DNA of 64,000 nt from Ferdinandcohnia sp047246645 (GTDB taxonomy: Bacteria; Bacillota; Bacilli; Bacillales; Bacillaceae_L), in the NCBI RefSeq assembly GCF_047246645.1, contig NZ_JBFOKR010000005.1, positions 62,001 to 126,000 of the forward strand. The letters are read 5' to 3'. Numbering within the stretch: position 1 is the stretch's first letter; each line of letters begins with the position of its first letter. This document shows, one piece after another, positions 53,264 through 61,814 of this stretch. The position numbers and the translations under genes are program-made. The notes under the pieces were generated by a model, which was not told the DNA's origin, made no database searches, and worked only from the letters and a program-made list of their open reading frames with translations.

Positions 53264-54148
53264 ATGAAGGATGCTTTAGCGAAGGTTATTAAGGCAAGGG
53301 CTAGTTTGCTTGTGGGTAATAGACGAGGTAGTTTGGTTGAATTACCTGAGGAGGATCTCAAGTTCATTCAGAGGAAAAAGGAGCTTCTTGAGAAGCGTTC
53401 CTCAGAAATTGTAAAATGTCATGCTGACGGGAAGATTCTTAAGAAGGATGAAGTGGATGGTAAGACTCACCTTCATTATCTTGTTCATTATCAATTTTTG
53501 GTGCGCCAAAATAAGAACCTTTATCTTGAAGAACAATGTGAGGAAAGAAAGGCTACCTTTACAATGAATAAATTAGTAAGTGATATTGAAATTCCCAAGG
53601 TAGTAAATGAAGACTATGAACCGATGGTGCGGGAAATAGAGGAAGAGGATTCGCCGAGAAGTTTTCGTTATAATCGGTTAGCCGCGGTCCAGTATGCAGA
53701 ACGTTGGTGGAATGGTTATAATCCGAACTACAAGAAGTTCAATGATAATTGTACAAATTTTATATCCCAGTGCCTGCATGCTGGTGAAGCACCTATGTAT
53801 GGTCACCCTGACCGTGGAAAGGGCTGGTGGATGCAGAATAATAGCTGGAGTTGGAGTTGGTCTGTTGCGAATGCGCTTCGATGGTACTTATCAGGTTCAC
53901 AAAAAGGGCTTCGTGCAAGAGAGGTCACCTCTCCAAGACAGTTACTATTAGGTGATGTTATCTGCTATGATTTTGAAGGAGATGGTAAGTTCAATCACAA
54001 CACAATTGTTGTAGCAAAGGACGCGAGAGGGTATCCACTTGTTAATGCACAATCACAAAATAGCAGGATGAGGTATTGGTCGTATGAAGATTCAACCGCA
54101 TACACACCCAATATCAAGTACAAGTTTTTTCATATCACTAATAATTAA
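53264..54148 (+). CDS. Putative amidase-domain protein (YhbB-like)
   Basis: A 294-aa protein. The C-terminal 165 residues form the amidase-like domain of the NlpC/P60-type fold: YNRLAAVQYAERWWNGYNPN, then NDNCTNFISQCLHAG with the catalytic-type Cys, and a His in FNHNTIVVAKDARG. The N-terminal 130 residues are charged and helical. Homologues in Bacillus are sporulation-associated and found beside trmL and prkA, as here. It may act on peptidoglycan or small amides, which is inferred. I use ATG 53264; GTG 53255 is too close to the ribosome site. Confidence 0.85.
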   Translation: MKDALAKVIKARASLLVGNRRGSLVELPEEDLKFIQRKKELLEKRSSEIVKCHADGKILKKDEVDGKTHLHYLVHYQFLVRQNKNLYLEEQCEERKATFTMNKLVSDIEIPKVVNEDYEPMVREIEEEDSPRSFRYNRLAAVQYAERWWNGYNPNYKKFNDNCTNFISQCLHAGEAPMYGHPDRGKGWWMQNNSWSWSWSVANALRWYLSGSQKGLRAREVTSPRQLLLGDVICYDFEGDGKFNHNTIVVAKDARGYPLVNAQSQNSRMRYWSYEDSTAYTPNIKYKFFHITNN

Positions 54149-54187
54149 CATTCGCTTTTTGGTATAATAACCAATGAGGTGACGAAA

Positions 54188-54688
54188 GTGGGAATACATG
54201 TCGTATTATACCAACCAGAAATACCAGCAAATACAGGAAATATAGCTCGTACTTGTGCTGCAACCGATACAACACTACATTTAATTCGACCGCTTGGCTT
54301 TTCAACAGATGATAAAATGCTGAAACGTGCAGGCTTAGATTATTGGGAACACGTAACCATTTTTTATTATGATTCATTAGATGAGTTATTTGAAAAATAT
54401 AGGGATGGAGAATTCTATCTGATAACGAAATTCGGAGAAAAAACGTACTCATCCTTTGATTATAGTAATGTAGACAAAGATCACTTCTTTGTGTTTGGTA
54501 AAGAAACAACAGGTTTACCTAAAGACTTTATTAGAGAAAATATGGACCGTGCGTTACGCCTTCCAATGACAGGAAATGTTCGCTCATTGAATCTTTCCAA
54601 TACTGCTGCAATTCTTATCTATGAAGCATTACGTCAGCAGAATTATCCAGGATTACTTAAAATAAATCCGCCGATTACGGAAGTTTAA
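54188..54688 (+). CDS. trmL: tRNA (cytidine/uridine-34-2'-O)-methyltransferase TrmL
   Basis: A 166-aa SPOUT methyltransferase that modifies the wobble nucleotide of tRNA-Leu using S-adenosylmethionine. It shows the family start VVLYQPEIPANTGNIARTCA, then LHLIRPLGF, and the knot motifs FVFGKETTGLP and LPMTGNVRSLNLSNTAAI. Length fits. The GTG at 54188 follows GAGGTGA at the right spacing. Position between yhbB-like and prkA genes matches the B. subtilis order (cspR). Confidence 0.95.
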   Translation: MGIHVVLYQPEIPANTGNIARTCAATDTTLHLIRPLGFSTDDKMLKRAGLDYWEHVTIFYYDSLDELFEKYRDGEFYLITKFGEKTYSSFDYSNVDKDHFFVFGKETTGLPKDFIRENMDRALRLPMTGNVRSLNLSNTAAILIYEALRQQNYPGLLKINPPITEV

Positions 54689-54717
54689 GTGGAAGAGAAT
54701 ATATCACATTTGAATAT

Positions 54718-54757
54718 AAAAATGACCTTCACCATTTTGGTAAAGGTCATTTTTATT
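54718..54757. terminator. Terminator shared by trmL and a reverse microprotein gene
   Basis: Stem AAATGACCTT-ACC / GGTAAAGGTCATTT with T-rich flanks on both strands. It touches the stop codon of the reverse 30-aa gene. Confidence 0.85.
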
Positions 54758-54848
54758 ATTTCTTTACACCTGGCTTGTCTTCGTAGCCACCAGTAAAGAT
54801 AGCTGTAATAAAGGCAAGCATTACTCCAAAAATAAGGATTAATTTCAT
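54756..54848 (-). CDS. 30-aa membrane microprotein
   Basis: A short reverse gene with a perfect AAGGAGG site eight bases before its ATG. The product has one hydrophobic helix (LILIFGVMLAFITAIFTGG) and a polar tail YEDKPGVKK. It is probably a single-pass membrane peptide. I do not recognise a named family with confidence. The site strength and clean stop beside a terminator support it. Confidence 0.65.
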   Translation of the reverse strand: MKLILIFGVMLAFITAIFTGGYEDKPGVKK

Positions 54849-55160
54849 GTGCTTTTCCTCCTTTATGTAAGGAAGTTCAAATGCTTTGTTTGAACCCTAG
54901 TAGTTCTTCATACACACTATAACAGTATTATAACCCAATTTATTTTAAGTGTGAATCAAAACTATGGACAAATTTGAACTTTTTGTGAACCGATTCTAGA
55001 CTCCCACATAATCTAAAGAGATATTCTTTAACATCTTCTACTTCTTATTCTTTCACATCCACCCAAGGATTTATCCTTTTTTCTTATTGTCCAAGTGCTA
55101 TTATTTAGTTTTGGAAGTTTTTTCAAGGTAATTGGACATGTTGAAATTTGTAAGATAAAA
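54849..55160. other. Intergenic region upstream of prkA
   Basis: No gene seen. It contains the microprotein's promoter and leads into the prkA promoter. Confidence 0.45.
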
Positions 55161-55189
55161 GCATGTTAAAGGACATCCTCGCATACATT
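55161..55189 (+). promoter_or_regulatory. Probable sigma-E promoter of prkA
   Basis: -35 GCATGTT (55161-55167), 14-bp spacer, -10 CATACATT (55182-55189). The -10 is a full match to the mother-cell sigma-E consensus and the -35 differs at one base. B. subtilis prkA is sigma-E dependent, which fits. Confidence 0.75.
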
Positions 55190-55231
55190 GTATTAAACGT
55201 GCATATGACATCATGATGGAGGAGGCCCCTA

Positions 55232-57127
55232 ATGGATATCTTAAAAAAGATAGAAAAGTATCGTGAAGAGGAACAACGTTTGAAGTGGGAAGGTACCTTC
55301 GCTGAGTATTTGGAAATTTTAAAGGAAAAGCCTTGGGTTGCCCAATCTGCCCATTCAAGAGTATACAATATGATCAAAGACTCTGGAATTGAAGAAGTGA
55401 ATGGGAAACGAAAGTATAAGTTTTTTGATCATCAGTTATTTGGTCTTGAAGAGGCGCTTGAACGCTTAGTTGAAGAATATTTCCACCCGGCTGCGAAACG
55501 CTTAGATGTTCGAAAGAGAATACTTTTACTGATGGGCCCTGTAAGTGGTGGGAAATCGACGCTTGTTTCATTATTAAAAAGAGGCTTAGAACAGTACTCT
55601 CATTCAGAACGGGGTGCGGTTTATGCGATAAAAGGCTGTCCAATGCACGAGGACCCTCTACACTTAATACCTCATCATTTACGAGAAGATTTCTATAATG
55701 AATATGGAATTCGGATTGAAGGTAATTTATCACCGTTAAATATGATGAGGCTACAAGAAGAATACAACGATCGAATTGAAGATGTAATTGTAGAACGAAT
55801 CTTATTCTCTGAGGATAAACGTGTTGGAATTGGAACATTTAGTCCGTCTGATCCAAAGTCACAGGATATTGCAGATTTAACTGGGAGTATTGACTTTTCA
55901 ACGATTGCAGAGTATGGTTCAGAATCCGATCCTCGTGCGTATCGGTTTGATGGGGAACTAAACAAGGCGAATCGTGGAATGATGGAGTTTCAGGAAATGT
56001 TAAAATGTGATGAAAAATTCCTATGGCATTTGCTTTCCTTGACACAGGAAGGTAATTTTAAAGCGGGACGTTTTGCATTAATTTCTGCTGATGAACTTAT
56101 AGTTGCTCATACCAATGAAACAGAATACCGCTCTTTCATTTCCAATAAAAAGAACGAAGCACTTCACTCGCGTATTATTGTCATGCCAATTCCATATAAT
56201 TTACGAGTATCTGAGGAAGAACGAATTTATGAAAAAATGATCAGTGAAAGTGATGTGCGAGATGTCCATATTGCGCCGCATACATTTAGAGTAGCAGCGA
56301 TGTTTACCATTTTAACAAGATTGAAAGCACCAAAAAAAGGTGATATCGATATCGTGAAGAAAATGAGATTGTATGATGGAGAAAGTGTGGAAGGTTTTAA
56401 CGCGGTTGACGTTGAAGAACTTAAAAAAGAATATCAGGATGAAGGAATGAGTGGAATAGATCCACGTTATGTGATTAATCGTATTTCATCAACCATTATC
56501 CGAAAAGAAAACCCATCGATTAATGCACTGGATGTCTTGCGTTCATTGAAAGACGGACTAGAGCACCATCCATCGATTAGTAATGAAGATCGCGAGCGAT
56601 ACCTAAATTTCATATCAATCGCACGTAGAGAATATGACGATATCGCGAAAAAAGAAGTTCAAAAGGCATTCGTGTATTCCTATGAAGAATCTGCTAAAAC
56701 ATTAATGGATAACTATTTAGATAATGTTGAAGCATACTGTAACAAAAATAAACTGCGAGATCCATTAACGGGTGAAGAAATGAATCCGGATGAAAAGCTA
56801 ATGAGATCGATTGAAGAGCAAATTGGAATTTCTGAAAATGCAAAGAAAGCATTCCGTGAAGAAATCTTAATCAGAATTTCAGCCTACGCGCGTAAAGGTA
56901 AAAGATTTGATTATAACTCCCATGAACGTTTACGTGAAGCGATTCAAAAGAAACTTTTTGCAGATTTAAAAGATGTCGTCAAAATTACTACTTCAACCAA
57001 AACACCAGATGAGCAGCAGTTGAAAAAGGTTAATGAGGTTGTGGCACGTTTAATTGATGAGCATGGATACAATTCTACTTCCGCAAATGAGCTGCTTCGT
57101 TATGTTGGAAGCTTACTAAATCGTTAA
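55232..57127 (+). CDS. prkA: Serine protein kinase / AAA protease PrkA
   Basis: A 631-aa cytosolic protein. The N-terminal AAA domain has Walker A in LLMGPVSGGKSTLVSLL and strong conserved stretches such as KGCPMHEDPLHLIP and VGIGTFSPSDPKSQDIADL. The C-terminal kinase-like domain runs from about residue 400. PrkA acts in sporulation and stationary-phase regulation in Bacilli, and its E. coli homologue YeaG partners YeaH, which corresponds to YhbH encoded downstream. GGAGGAGG precedes the ATG. Expressed from a probable sigma-E promoter. Confidence 0.97.
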   Translation: MDILKKIEKYREEEQRLKWEGTFAEYLEILKEKPWVAQSAHSRVYNMIKDSGIEEVNGKRKYKFFDHQLFGLEEALERLVEEYFHPAAKRLDVRKRILLLMGPVSGGKSTLVSLLKRGLEQYSHSERGAVYAIKGCPMHEDPLHLIPHHLREDFYNEYGIRIEGNLSPLNMMRLQEEYNDRIEDVIVERILFSEDKRVGIGTFSPSDPKSQDIADLTGSIDFSTIAEYGSESDPRAYRFDGELNKANRGMMEFQEMLKCDEKFLWHLLSLTQEGNFKAGRFALISADELIVAHTNETEYRSFISNKKNEALHSRIIVMPIPYNLRVSEEERIYEKMISESDVRDVHIAPHTFRVAAMFTILTRLKAPKKGDIDIVKKMRLYDGESVEGFNAVDVEELKKEYQDEGMSGIDPRYVINRISSTIIRKENPSINALDVLRSLKDGLEHHPSISNEDRERYLNFISIARREYDDIAKKEVQKAFVYSYEESAKTLMDNYLDNVEAYCNKNKLRDPLTGEEMNPDEKLMRSIEEQIGISENAKKAFREEILIRISAYARKGKRFDYNSHERLREAIQKKLFADLKDVVKITTSTKTPDEQQLKKVNEVVARLIDEHGYNSTSANELLRYVGSLLNR

Positions 57128-57135
57128 ATAATGAA

Positions 57136-57168
57136 AGGGGTTAGGCCATTTAGGTCTAATCCCTTTTT
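57136..57168 (+). terminator. Terminator after prkA
   Basis: Stem GGGGTTAGGCC / GGTCTAATCCC with wobble pairs, T5. Confidence 0.82.
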
Positions 57169-57755
57169 ACCCCATTACCGTCAATCTCCAGAAATACTCC
57201 CATTTTTAATGTCCAATTTCACCTTTTAATAAATATGTAGGGAATAACAATTATGCTTGTCTACGTTGTAAGCAAACGTATTTAATACTTTTCTTATATA
57301 CTAATTTTTTCATGCGTTAAAGAAACAGAACTTGTCTGTTTTAAAAGACTTATCGCCTAATTTACGAAATTTTTTGTCAATAATACGATATTCTTGCATA
57401 GTATAGAGTAATCTACTTTATATTCATTCTAGCTTTCGCAAAAGTTGGAGTGTGAGTAGCCGGTTAATTTTTGTTGCAGCTATGCAATTGCTTATCCCTT
57501 AAATGTATAAGTTTAAATCTTTTGTGAGCTGCTATTGTTGGAGTTTTTTCTTTTATTTATTACTTCCTAAAAACCGTCAAGATAGTTTATGTAAACGAAT
57601 AAGAAAGTGTGAATGATGTAAGGAGAATTTTTAAATTAGGCTCTGTTAAACTGAATGTTGATTTTTTCACTAATAGGTTTCGCAACTTCTTTAATAAGGG
57701 TGTATATCAACATAAGGTCTTAACAATGTCAAAAAAATTAAGGAGGGGAAAAGTA
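57169..57755 (+). other. Long region between prkA and yhbH
   Basis: About 590 bases with no supported gene. A CATAGTAT near 57398 weakly resembles a sigma-E -10. An in-frame GTG-initiated extension from 57609 joins yhbH but has no ribosome site. Confidence 0.45.
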
Positions 57756-58922
57756 ATGTCGAAAAGTAACTTTGTCATTTCGCAAGAAGATTGGTCCCTC
57801 CATCGAAAAGGCCATGATGACCAAAAGAGGCACCAGGAAAAGGTCCAAGATGCGATTAAGAACAATTTACCGGATTTGATAACAGAGGAAAGCATCGTAA
57901 TGTCAAACGGAAAAGAAGTTGTGAAAATTCCGATTCGGTCGTTAGATGAATATAAGATCCGCTATAATTATGATAAAAATAAACACGTGGGCCAGGGAGA
58001 TGGAGAGAGCCAAGTTGGTGATGTAATCGCAAGAGATGGTTCAAGTGCTGGGCAAAAAGGTCCTGGAAAAGGTCAAGGTGCAGGAGATCAAGCTGGAGAA
58101 GATTATTACGAAGCAGAAGTATCGTTAATGGAACTGCAGGAAGCTTTATTTAAGGAATTAGAATTACCAAACTTAAAACGAAAAGAGCAGGATCAAAACG
58201 TTGTAGAAAACATTGAGTTCAATGATATCCGCAGAACAGGATTAATGGGCAATATCGATAAAAAACGAACAATGATGTCTGCCTACAAGCGTAATGCAAT
58301 GGCGGGTAAACCTAGCTTCCATCCGATATTTAAAGAAGATCTTAAATTTAAGACATGGAATGAAGTTGTTAAGCCAGACTCAAAAGCTGTTGTGCTTGCA
58401 ATGATGGACACAAGTGGAAGTATGGGAATATGGGAAAAGTATATGGCTCGAAGCTTCTTCTTCTGGATGACGCGATTCCTTCGTACCAAATATGAAACAG
58501 TCGAGATTGAATTTATTGCGCATCATACAGAAGCGAAGGTCGTGTCAGAAGAGGATTTCTTTTCAAAAGGAGAAAGTGGTGGAACAATTTGTTCTTCGGT
58601 TTATCGAAAAGCATTAGAAATTATTGATGATAAATACCCGACAAACCGCTTTAATATATATCCCTTCCATTTCTCAGACGGTGATAACTTAACATCAGAT
58701 AATGCGAGATGCGTAAAGCTGGTCACTGAATTGATGAAGGTTTCCAATATGTTTGGATATGGAGAAGTTAATCAATACAACAGACACAGTACGCTAATGT
58801 CAGCTTATAAAAATATTGAAGATGAAAAGTTCAGATATTACATTCTAAAGCAAAAAGCGGATGTATTCCACGCGATGAAGAGTTTCTTTAAAAAAGAAGA
58901 AGAAAATAAGATGTATGCATAA
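57756..58922 (+). CDS. yhbH: Sporulation protein YhbH (UPF0229 family)
   Basis: A 388-aa protein of the YhbH/YeaH family. The middle is Gly/Gln-rich (GQKGPGKGQGAGDQ). The C-terminal vWA-like domain has AMMDTSGSMGIWEKYMARS, SGGTICSSVYRKALEI and FPFHFSDGDNL-like segments. It works with PrkA; mutants in B. subtilis are affected in sporulation gene expression. AGGAGGGG precedes the ATG at 57756. A terminator lies directly after the stop. Confidence 0.94.
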   Translation: MSKSNFVISQEDWSLHRKGHDDQKRHQEKVQDAIKNNLPDLITEESIVMSNGKEVVKIPIRSLDEYKIRYNYDKNKHVGQGDGESQVGDVIARDGSSAGQKGPGKGQGAGDQAGEDYYEAEVSLMELQEALFKELELPNLKRKEQDQNVVENIEFNDIRRTGLMGNIDKKRTMMSAYKRNAMAGKPSFHPIFKEDLKFKTWNEVVKPDSKAVVLAMMDTSGSMGIWEKYMARSFFFWMTRFLRTKYETVEIEFIAHHTEAKVVSEEDFFSKGESGGTICSSVYRKALEIIDDKYPTNRFNIYPFHFSDGDNLTSDNARCVKLVTELMKVSNMFGYGEVNQYNRHSTLMSAYKNIEDEKFRYYILKQKADVFHAMKSFFKKEEENKMYA

Positions 58923-58951
58923 AAAAATGCCAGCCAAGGAGGCTGGCTTTT
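58922..58951. terminator. Terminator between yhbH and the Gfo/Idh gene
   Basis: Stem GCCAGCC / GGCTGGC with A/T runs on both sides, so shared by convergent genes. Confidence 0.85.
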
Positions 58952-59949
58952 CAATTCCTTTTAAGAGTTTCAAGTAAAACAGGTACCCCTTTTTCAGCAC
59001 TTTCTAGAGCAGCGACTTTAACCAATAGCGTTTGATAGGCATCTTCATAATCAGAAAGAATGCCCGAAGTATCACCAGTTTTTAGAGCTTTTATAAATGC
59101 TTTATTTTCAATATTGTATGGATTGCTTTTATCTATTACATCATAGGTTGCTGAAGTAGTACGTACATGAAGTTTTTCTTGAGACCAACTTAGCAAACCT
59201 TGATCTGTATAAAAAGAAAGCCCCACTTTATTTATACCAGGAGGAAGAATACAAGTGTTTGAGAGGTTTGCTACAGCCCCACTGGTTAACCTCATATTAA
59301 CTGTTCCCACATCTGAGACTGATACGTTGTCTGCTTTTCTATGCATAACCTGATTACTAACATAGCAAAATACTTCATCAATTTCTCCACCAAGATACCG
59401 CAAAAGGTCTACAAGATGAGTTGTTTGTTCAATAAATTGTCCGCCGGACTTATTCTGGTCTCTCCACCATGATACCATGGGCATGTCACCTGACCACTCA
59501 CCAACTACCATTCCTTGCTGTTGCTCAAGTAATAGACTCTTCAACTTTTGAATGGATTCTTTATATCTAAAGTGATAGCCAACTGAAGTTAATAATGGCT
59601 TGTTTTTTAGTTCATTTAAAATCTTTGTGGGAGTGGCTATATCATTACTAAGTGGCTTCTCTATGAAAAACGGAATACCTCTTTTAATCAATTCCAATTC
59701 TATTTCCCCATGAGACATTGGAGGGACACTTATGTATACTGCGTCTAAAGTATTCATATCTAACATTTGGGTCAGGCTATCATAACCCTTAGCGGAGTCA
59801 AACTGACTAGCAAACTGATTGGCTTTTTCCTTGCTAGTACCTAATATTGCTTTTATTTTTACTCCAGGCATTTTGGCTAATATACTGCAATGCATGTTAC
59901 TAAAATACCCTGTTCCGATCATACCGATTTGTAATGTAATGGGTATCAA
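58951..59949 (-). CDS. Gfo/Idh/MocA-family NAD(P) oxidoreductase
   Basis: A 332-aa (or 329-aa) dehydrogenase. The Rossmann motif IGMIGTGYFSNMHCS is at the N-terminus. The family motif VYISVPPMSHGEIELELIKR and the EKPLS that positions the catalytic Lys near residue 97 follow. The C-terminal domain has SGGQFIEQTTHLVDLLRYLGG. It likely oxidises a sugar or inositol derivative. The start is unclear: AGGAG sits only two bases from TTG 59949 but nine bases from an in-frame ATT at 59940. A standard ATG lies further in at 59922. Confidence 0.9.
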   Translation of the reverse strand: MIPITLQIGMIGTGYFSNMHCSILAKMPGVKIKAILGTSKEKANQFASQFDSAKGYDSLTQMLDMNTLDAVYISVPPMSHGEIELELIKRGIPFFIEKPLSNDIATPTKILNELKNKPLLTSVGYHFRYKESIQKLKSLLLEQQQGMVVGEWSGDMPMVSWWRDQNKSGGQFIEQTTHLVDLLRYLGGEIDEVFCYVSNQVMHRKADNVSVSDVGTVNMRLTSGAVANLSNTCILPPGINKVGLSFYTDQGLLSWSQEKLHVRTTSATYDVIDKSNPYNIENKAFIKALKTGDTSGILSDYEDAYQTLLVKVAALESAEKGVPVLLETLKRN

Positions 59950-60514
59950 CTCCTATAGTTGTGTTTTTTCAATGGGAAGTACTGATATTGAACTTCTAAA
60001 AAGTATATGTAAATGGTAGATATTACTGATTAATCGTCTACTACCTAAAAGGAATTGAATGAAGTTTAATAATATCGTAATGGTCTATTCATAGTTTGTT
60101 CATATTTAAGGGGTAGTATTAAAGATGTGAAAAAGCTCTTTTTCATCCCCCCTTTACAATTCATGAATATCCGGCTTATTGCCGGGTATTTTTTTGAGCA
60201 TTTTAGGAAGAATTGCTAACATGCGTAAGTTTTATTTATTATAATGCTTATTCTCGTATTAAAATGCACAAATTCAAAATATCATGCATAAAGGGCAATA
60301 TTGAGGTTTTGTTTCCTTTAAATTCTATCCATAAATCAACAATGTCCGCATGAACCCCTACTCAATACCTAATATTTGAAAACAAGTGCTCAAATGAAAT
60401 CCATCCTAAAATGCATAGAATTCTCCATTTCAACCAACATAAAAATAGTGAACTTAAAACTACAGTCATTTAGTAACGATTATTAAGATAAATAAAATAA
60501 AAGGGGAATGGTAG
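59950..60514. other. Intergenic region with two hairpins, no gene
   Basis: About 565 bases between divergent gfo-like and speD genes. It holds GATG-GAAAAAG / CTTTTTCATC at 60124-60147 and a terminator at 60167-60196. After it, 60200-60514 is AT-rich leader of speD with no further structure seen. Confidence 0.5.
60167..60196 (+). terminator. Orphan rho-independent terminator
   Basis: Stem ATATCCGGC / GCCGGGTAT with T7. No forward gene precedes it, so it may end a small RNA. Confidence 0.7.
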
Positions 60515-61342
60515 ATGACACACAAAATGCACACGAAGCTGACTCCAAATCAAATCAATGAATTACATGGTTTTAATAATCTTACAAAATCATTAAGTTT
60601 TAATATGTATGATATTTGCTACACGAGGTCACAAGAAGAACGAGATGCTTATATTGAATATATTGATGATGTATATAATGCAGATCGATTAACAGAAATC
60701 TTAACAAATGTTGCTGATATTATTGGAGCTAATGTTTTAAATGTAGCAAAACAGGATTATATTCCTCAAGGAGCAAGTGTTACAATTTTAGTGTCAGAAG
60801 GGCCAGTTGACCAATCACCTGATGAAGCTTTTGAAGAATCACCAGGACCGATTCCAGGTTCGGTTGTTGGTCAGTTAGATAAAAGTCATATTACAGTTCA
60901 CACGTATCCCGAGTCTCATCCTGATGAAGGTATTAGTACGTTTCGTGCAGATATCGATGTATCAACATGTGGAGAGATATCACCATTAAAGGCACTAAAT
61001 TATATGATACAATCTTTTGAAACAGATGTTATGACGATTGATTACAGAGTTCGTGGCTTTACAAGAGATGTAACGGGACATAAATTATTTATTGATCACG
61101 AAATCAATTCCATTCAAAATTACATTCCAGAGGAAATCCAAGAGCTTTACCACATGATTGATGTGAACGTCTACCAAGAAAATATATTTCATACGAAGTG
61201 TAAGCTAAAAGAATTTGATTTAGAGCACTATTTATTCTTCGAAACCACTAAAGAAACACTCACTCCAGAAGAAGAATTAGTAATTGCAGAACGTTTAATT
61301 ACGGAGATGGATGAGATCTTCTATGGGAAAAATATTATATAA
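60515..61342 (+). CDS. speD: S-adenosylmethionine decarboxylase, E. coli (class 1A) type
   Basis: A 275-aa proenzyme that makes decarboxylated SAM for spermidine synthesis. It aligns end to end with E. coli SpeD, for example HGFNNLTKSLSFNMYDICY, EILTNVADIIGANVLNVAKQ and NVYQENIFHTKCKL. Self-cleavage in LDKSHITVHTYPESHP before Ser124 yields the pyruvoyl group. The N-terminus is about 12 residues longer than in E. coli. Most Bacillus SpeD are the short class 1B form of about 126 aa, so this long form is unusual and may be acquired. AAGGGGA precedes the ATG. Confidence 0.95.
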   Translation: MTHKMHTKLTPNQINELHGFNNLTKSLSFNMYDICYTRSQEERDAYIEYIDDVYNADRLTEILTNVADIIGANVLNVAKQDYIPQGASVTILVSEGPVDQSPDEAFEESPGPIPGSVVGQLDKSHITVHTYPESHPDEGISTFRADIDVSTCGEISPLKALNYMIQSFETDVMTIDYRVRGFTRDVTGHKLFIDHEINSIQNYIPEEIQELYHMIDVNVYQENIFHTKCKLKEFDLEHYLFFETTKETLTPEEELVIAERLITEMDEIFYGKNII

Positions 61343-61345
61343 TGA

Positions 61346-61374
61346 TTGACAATAGTAAAAACATGGTATAAAAT
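61346..61374 (+). promoter_or_regulatory. Sigma-A promoter of the manganese-riboswitch transcript
   Basis: TTGACA (61346-61351), 17-bp spacer, TAAAAT (61369-61374). It begins four bases after the speD stop codon. Confidence 0.72.
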
Positions 61375-61403
61375 TTTAAGTAATAAAATATTTCGAATAG
61401 TTC

Positions 61404-61502
61404 TCCTAAAGGGGAGTAGCTTTTACAGCAAAGTCGTCATTTCAGAGTGTGAAAACTCTCGGCTTTGTTGGCAACTATAACGTTGTTAGCAAGACCTTTA
61501 CC
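61404..61502 (+). promoter_or_regulatory. yybP-ykoY (manganese) riboswitch aptamer
   Basis: Conserved blocks in order: CTAAAGGGGAGTAGC, AAAGTCGTCATTTC, CTCTCGGCTTTGTTGGC, and AACGTTGTTAGCAAGACCTTTACC. This is the manganese-sensing motif, which usually turns genes on at high manganese. The closing strand AAGACCTTTACC is also the 5' arm of the first hairpin below, giving a switch. The downstream TerC-family gene is its classic target (ykoY). Confidence 0.94.
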
Positions 61503-61521
61503 AGAAAACGGTAGAGGTCTT
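61491..61521 (+). terminator. Riboswitch expression-platform hairpin 1
   Basis: AAGACCTTTACC / GGTAGAGGTCTT. Its 5' arm is shared with the aptamer's closing stem, so hairpin and ligand-bound form are mutually exclusive. The following T run is weak. Confidence 0.78.
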
Positions 61522-61526
61522 TATTT

Positions 61527-61567
61527 ATGACCTTTACCAAAACGGTAAAGGTCATTTATATTTTTTA
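61527..61567 (+). terminator. Riboswitch expression-platform hairpin 2
   Basis: ATGACCTTTACC / GGTAAAGGTCAT, then TTATATTTTTT. It is nearly a copy of hairpin 1, so arms of the two can also cross-pair. Confidence 0.78.
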
Positions 61568-61594
61568 GGAGAAGTAGTAAGAGAGGTGAGCAGG

Positions 61595-61732
61595 ATGTTG
61601 AAAAAAAGAATAGGGACTACATCATTTGATGAGTTAATCAAAAAGAATAAAGAAGATCTTTTACGAGATAAAGTAGAGCTTGAGAAAATCGAAAAACGTA
61701 TTGATGATAAACACTTAAACGACGCAAAGTAA
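61595..61732 (+). CDS. FbpB-family small basic protein
   Basis: A 45-aa charged helical peptide (SFDELIKKNKEDLLRDKVEL, then EKIEKRIDDKH). This resembles FbpB of B. subtilis, a small basic protein proposed to help the FsrA small RNA repress iron-using genes. Here it lies behind a manganese riboswitch and before a TerC gene, so it may connect metal homeostasis. GAGAGGTGAG precedes the ATG. The family call is by eye; the gene is well supported. Confidence 0.82.
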   Translation: MLKKRIGTTSFDELIKKNKEDLLRDKVELEKIEKRIDDKHLNDAK

Positions 61733-61814
61733 TTCGATATGAAGGGTTTACCCTTCATATTTGAGATAAATAGTTTACTAGATACTTAAAGATTAATTAG
61801 AAGGGAGATTTTTG

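Noticed and set aside
57609..57755. 49-codon extension of YhbH
   Set aside because: GTG start without a ribosome site; the family start is matched by ATG 57756 after AGGAGGGG.
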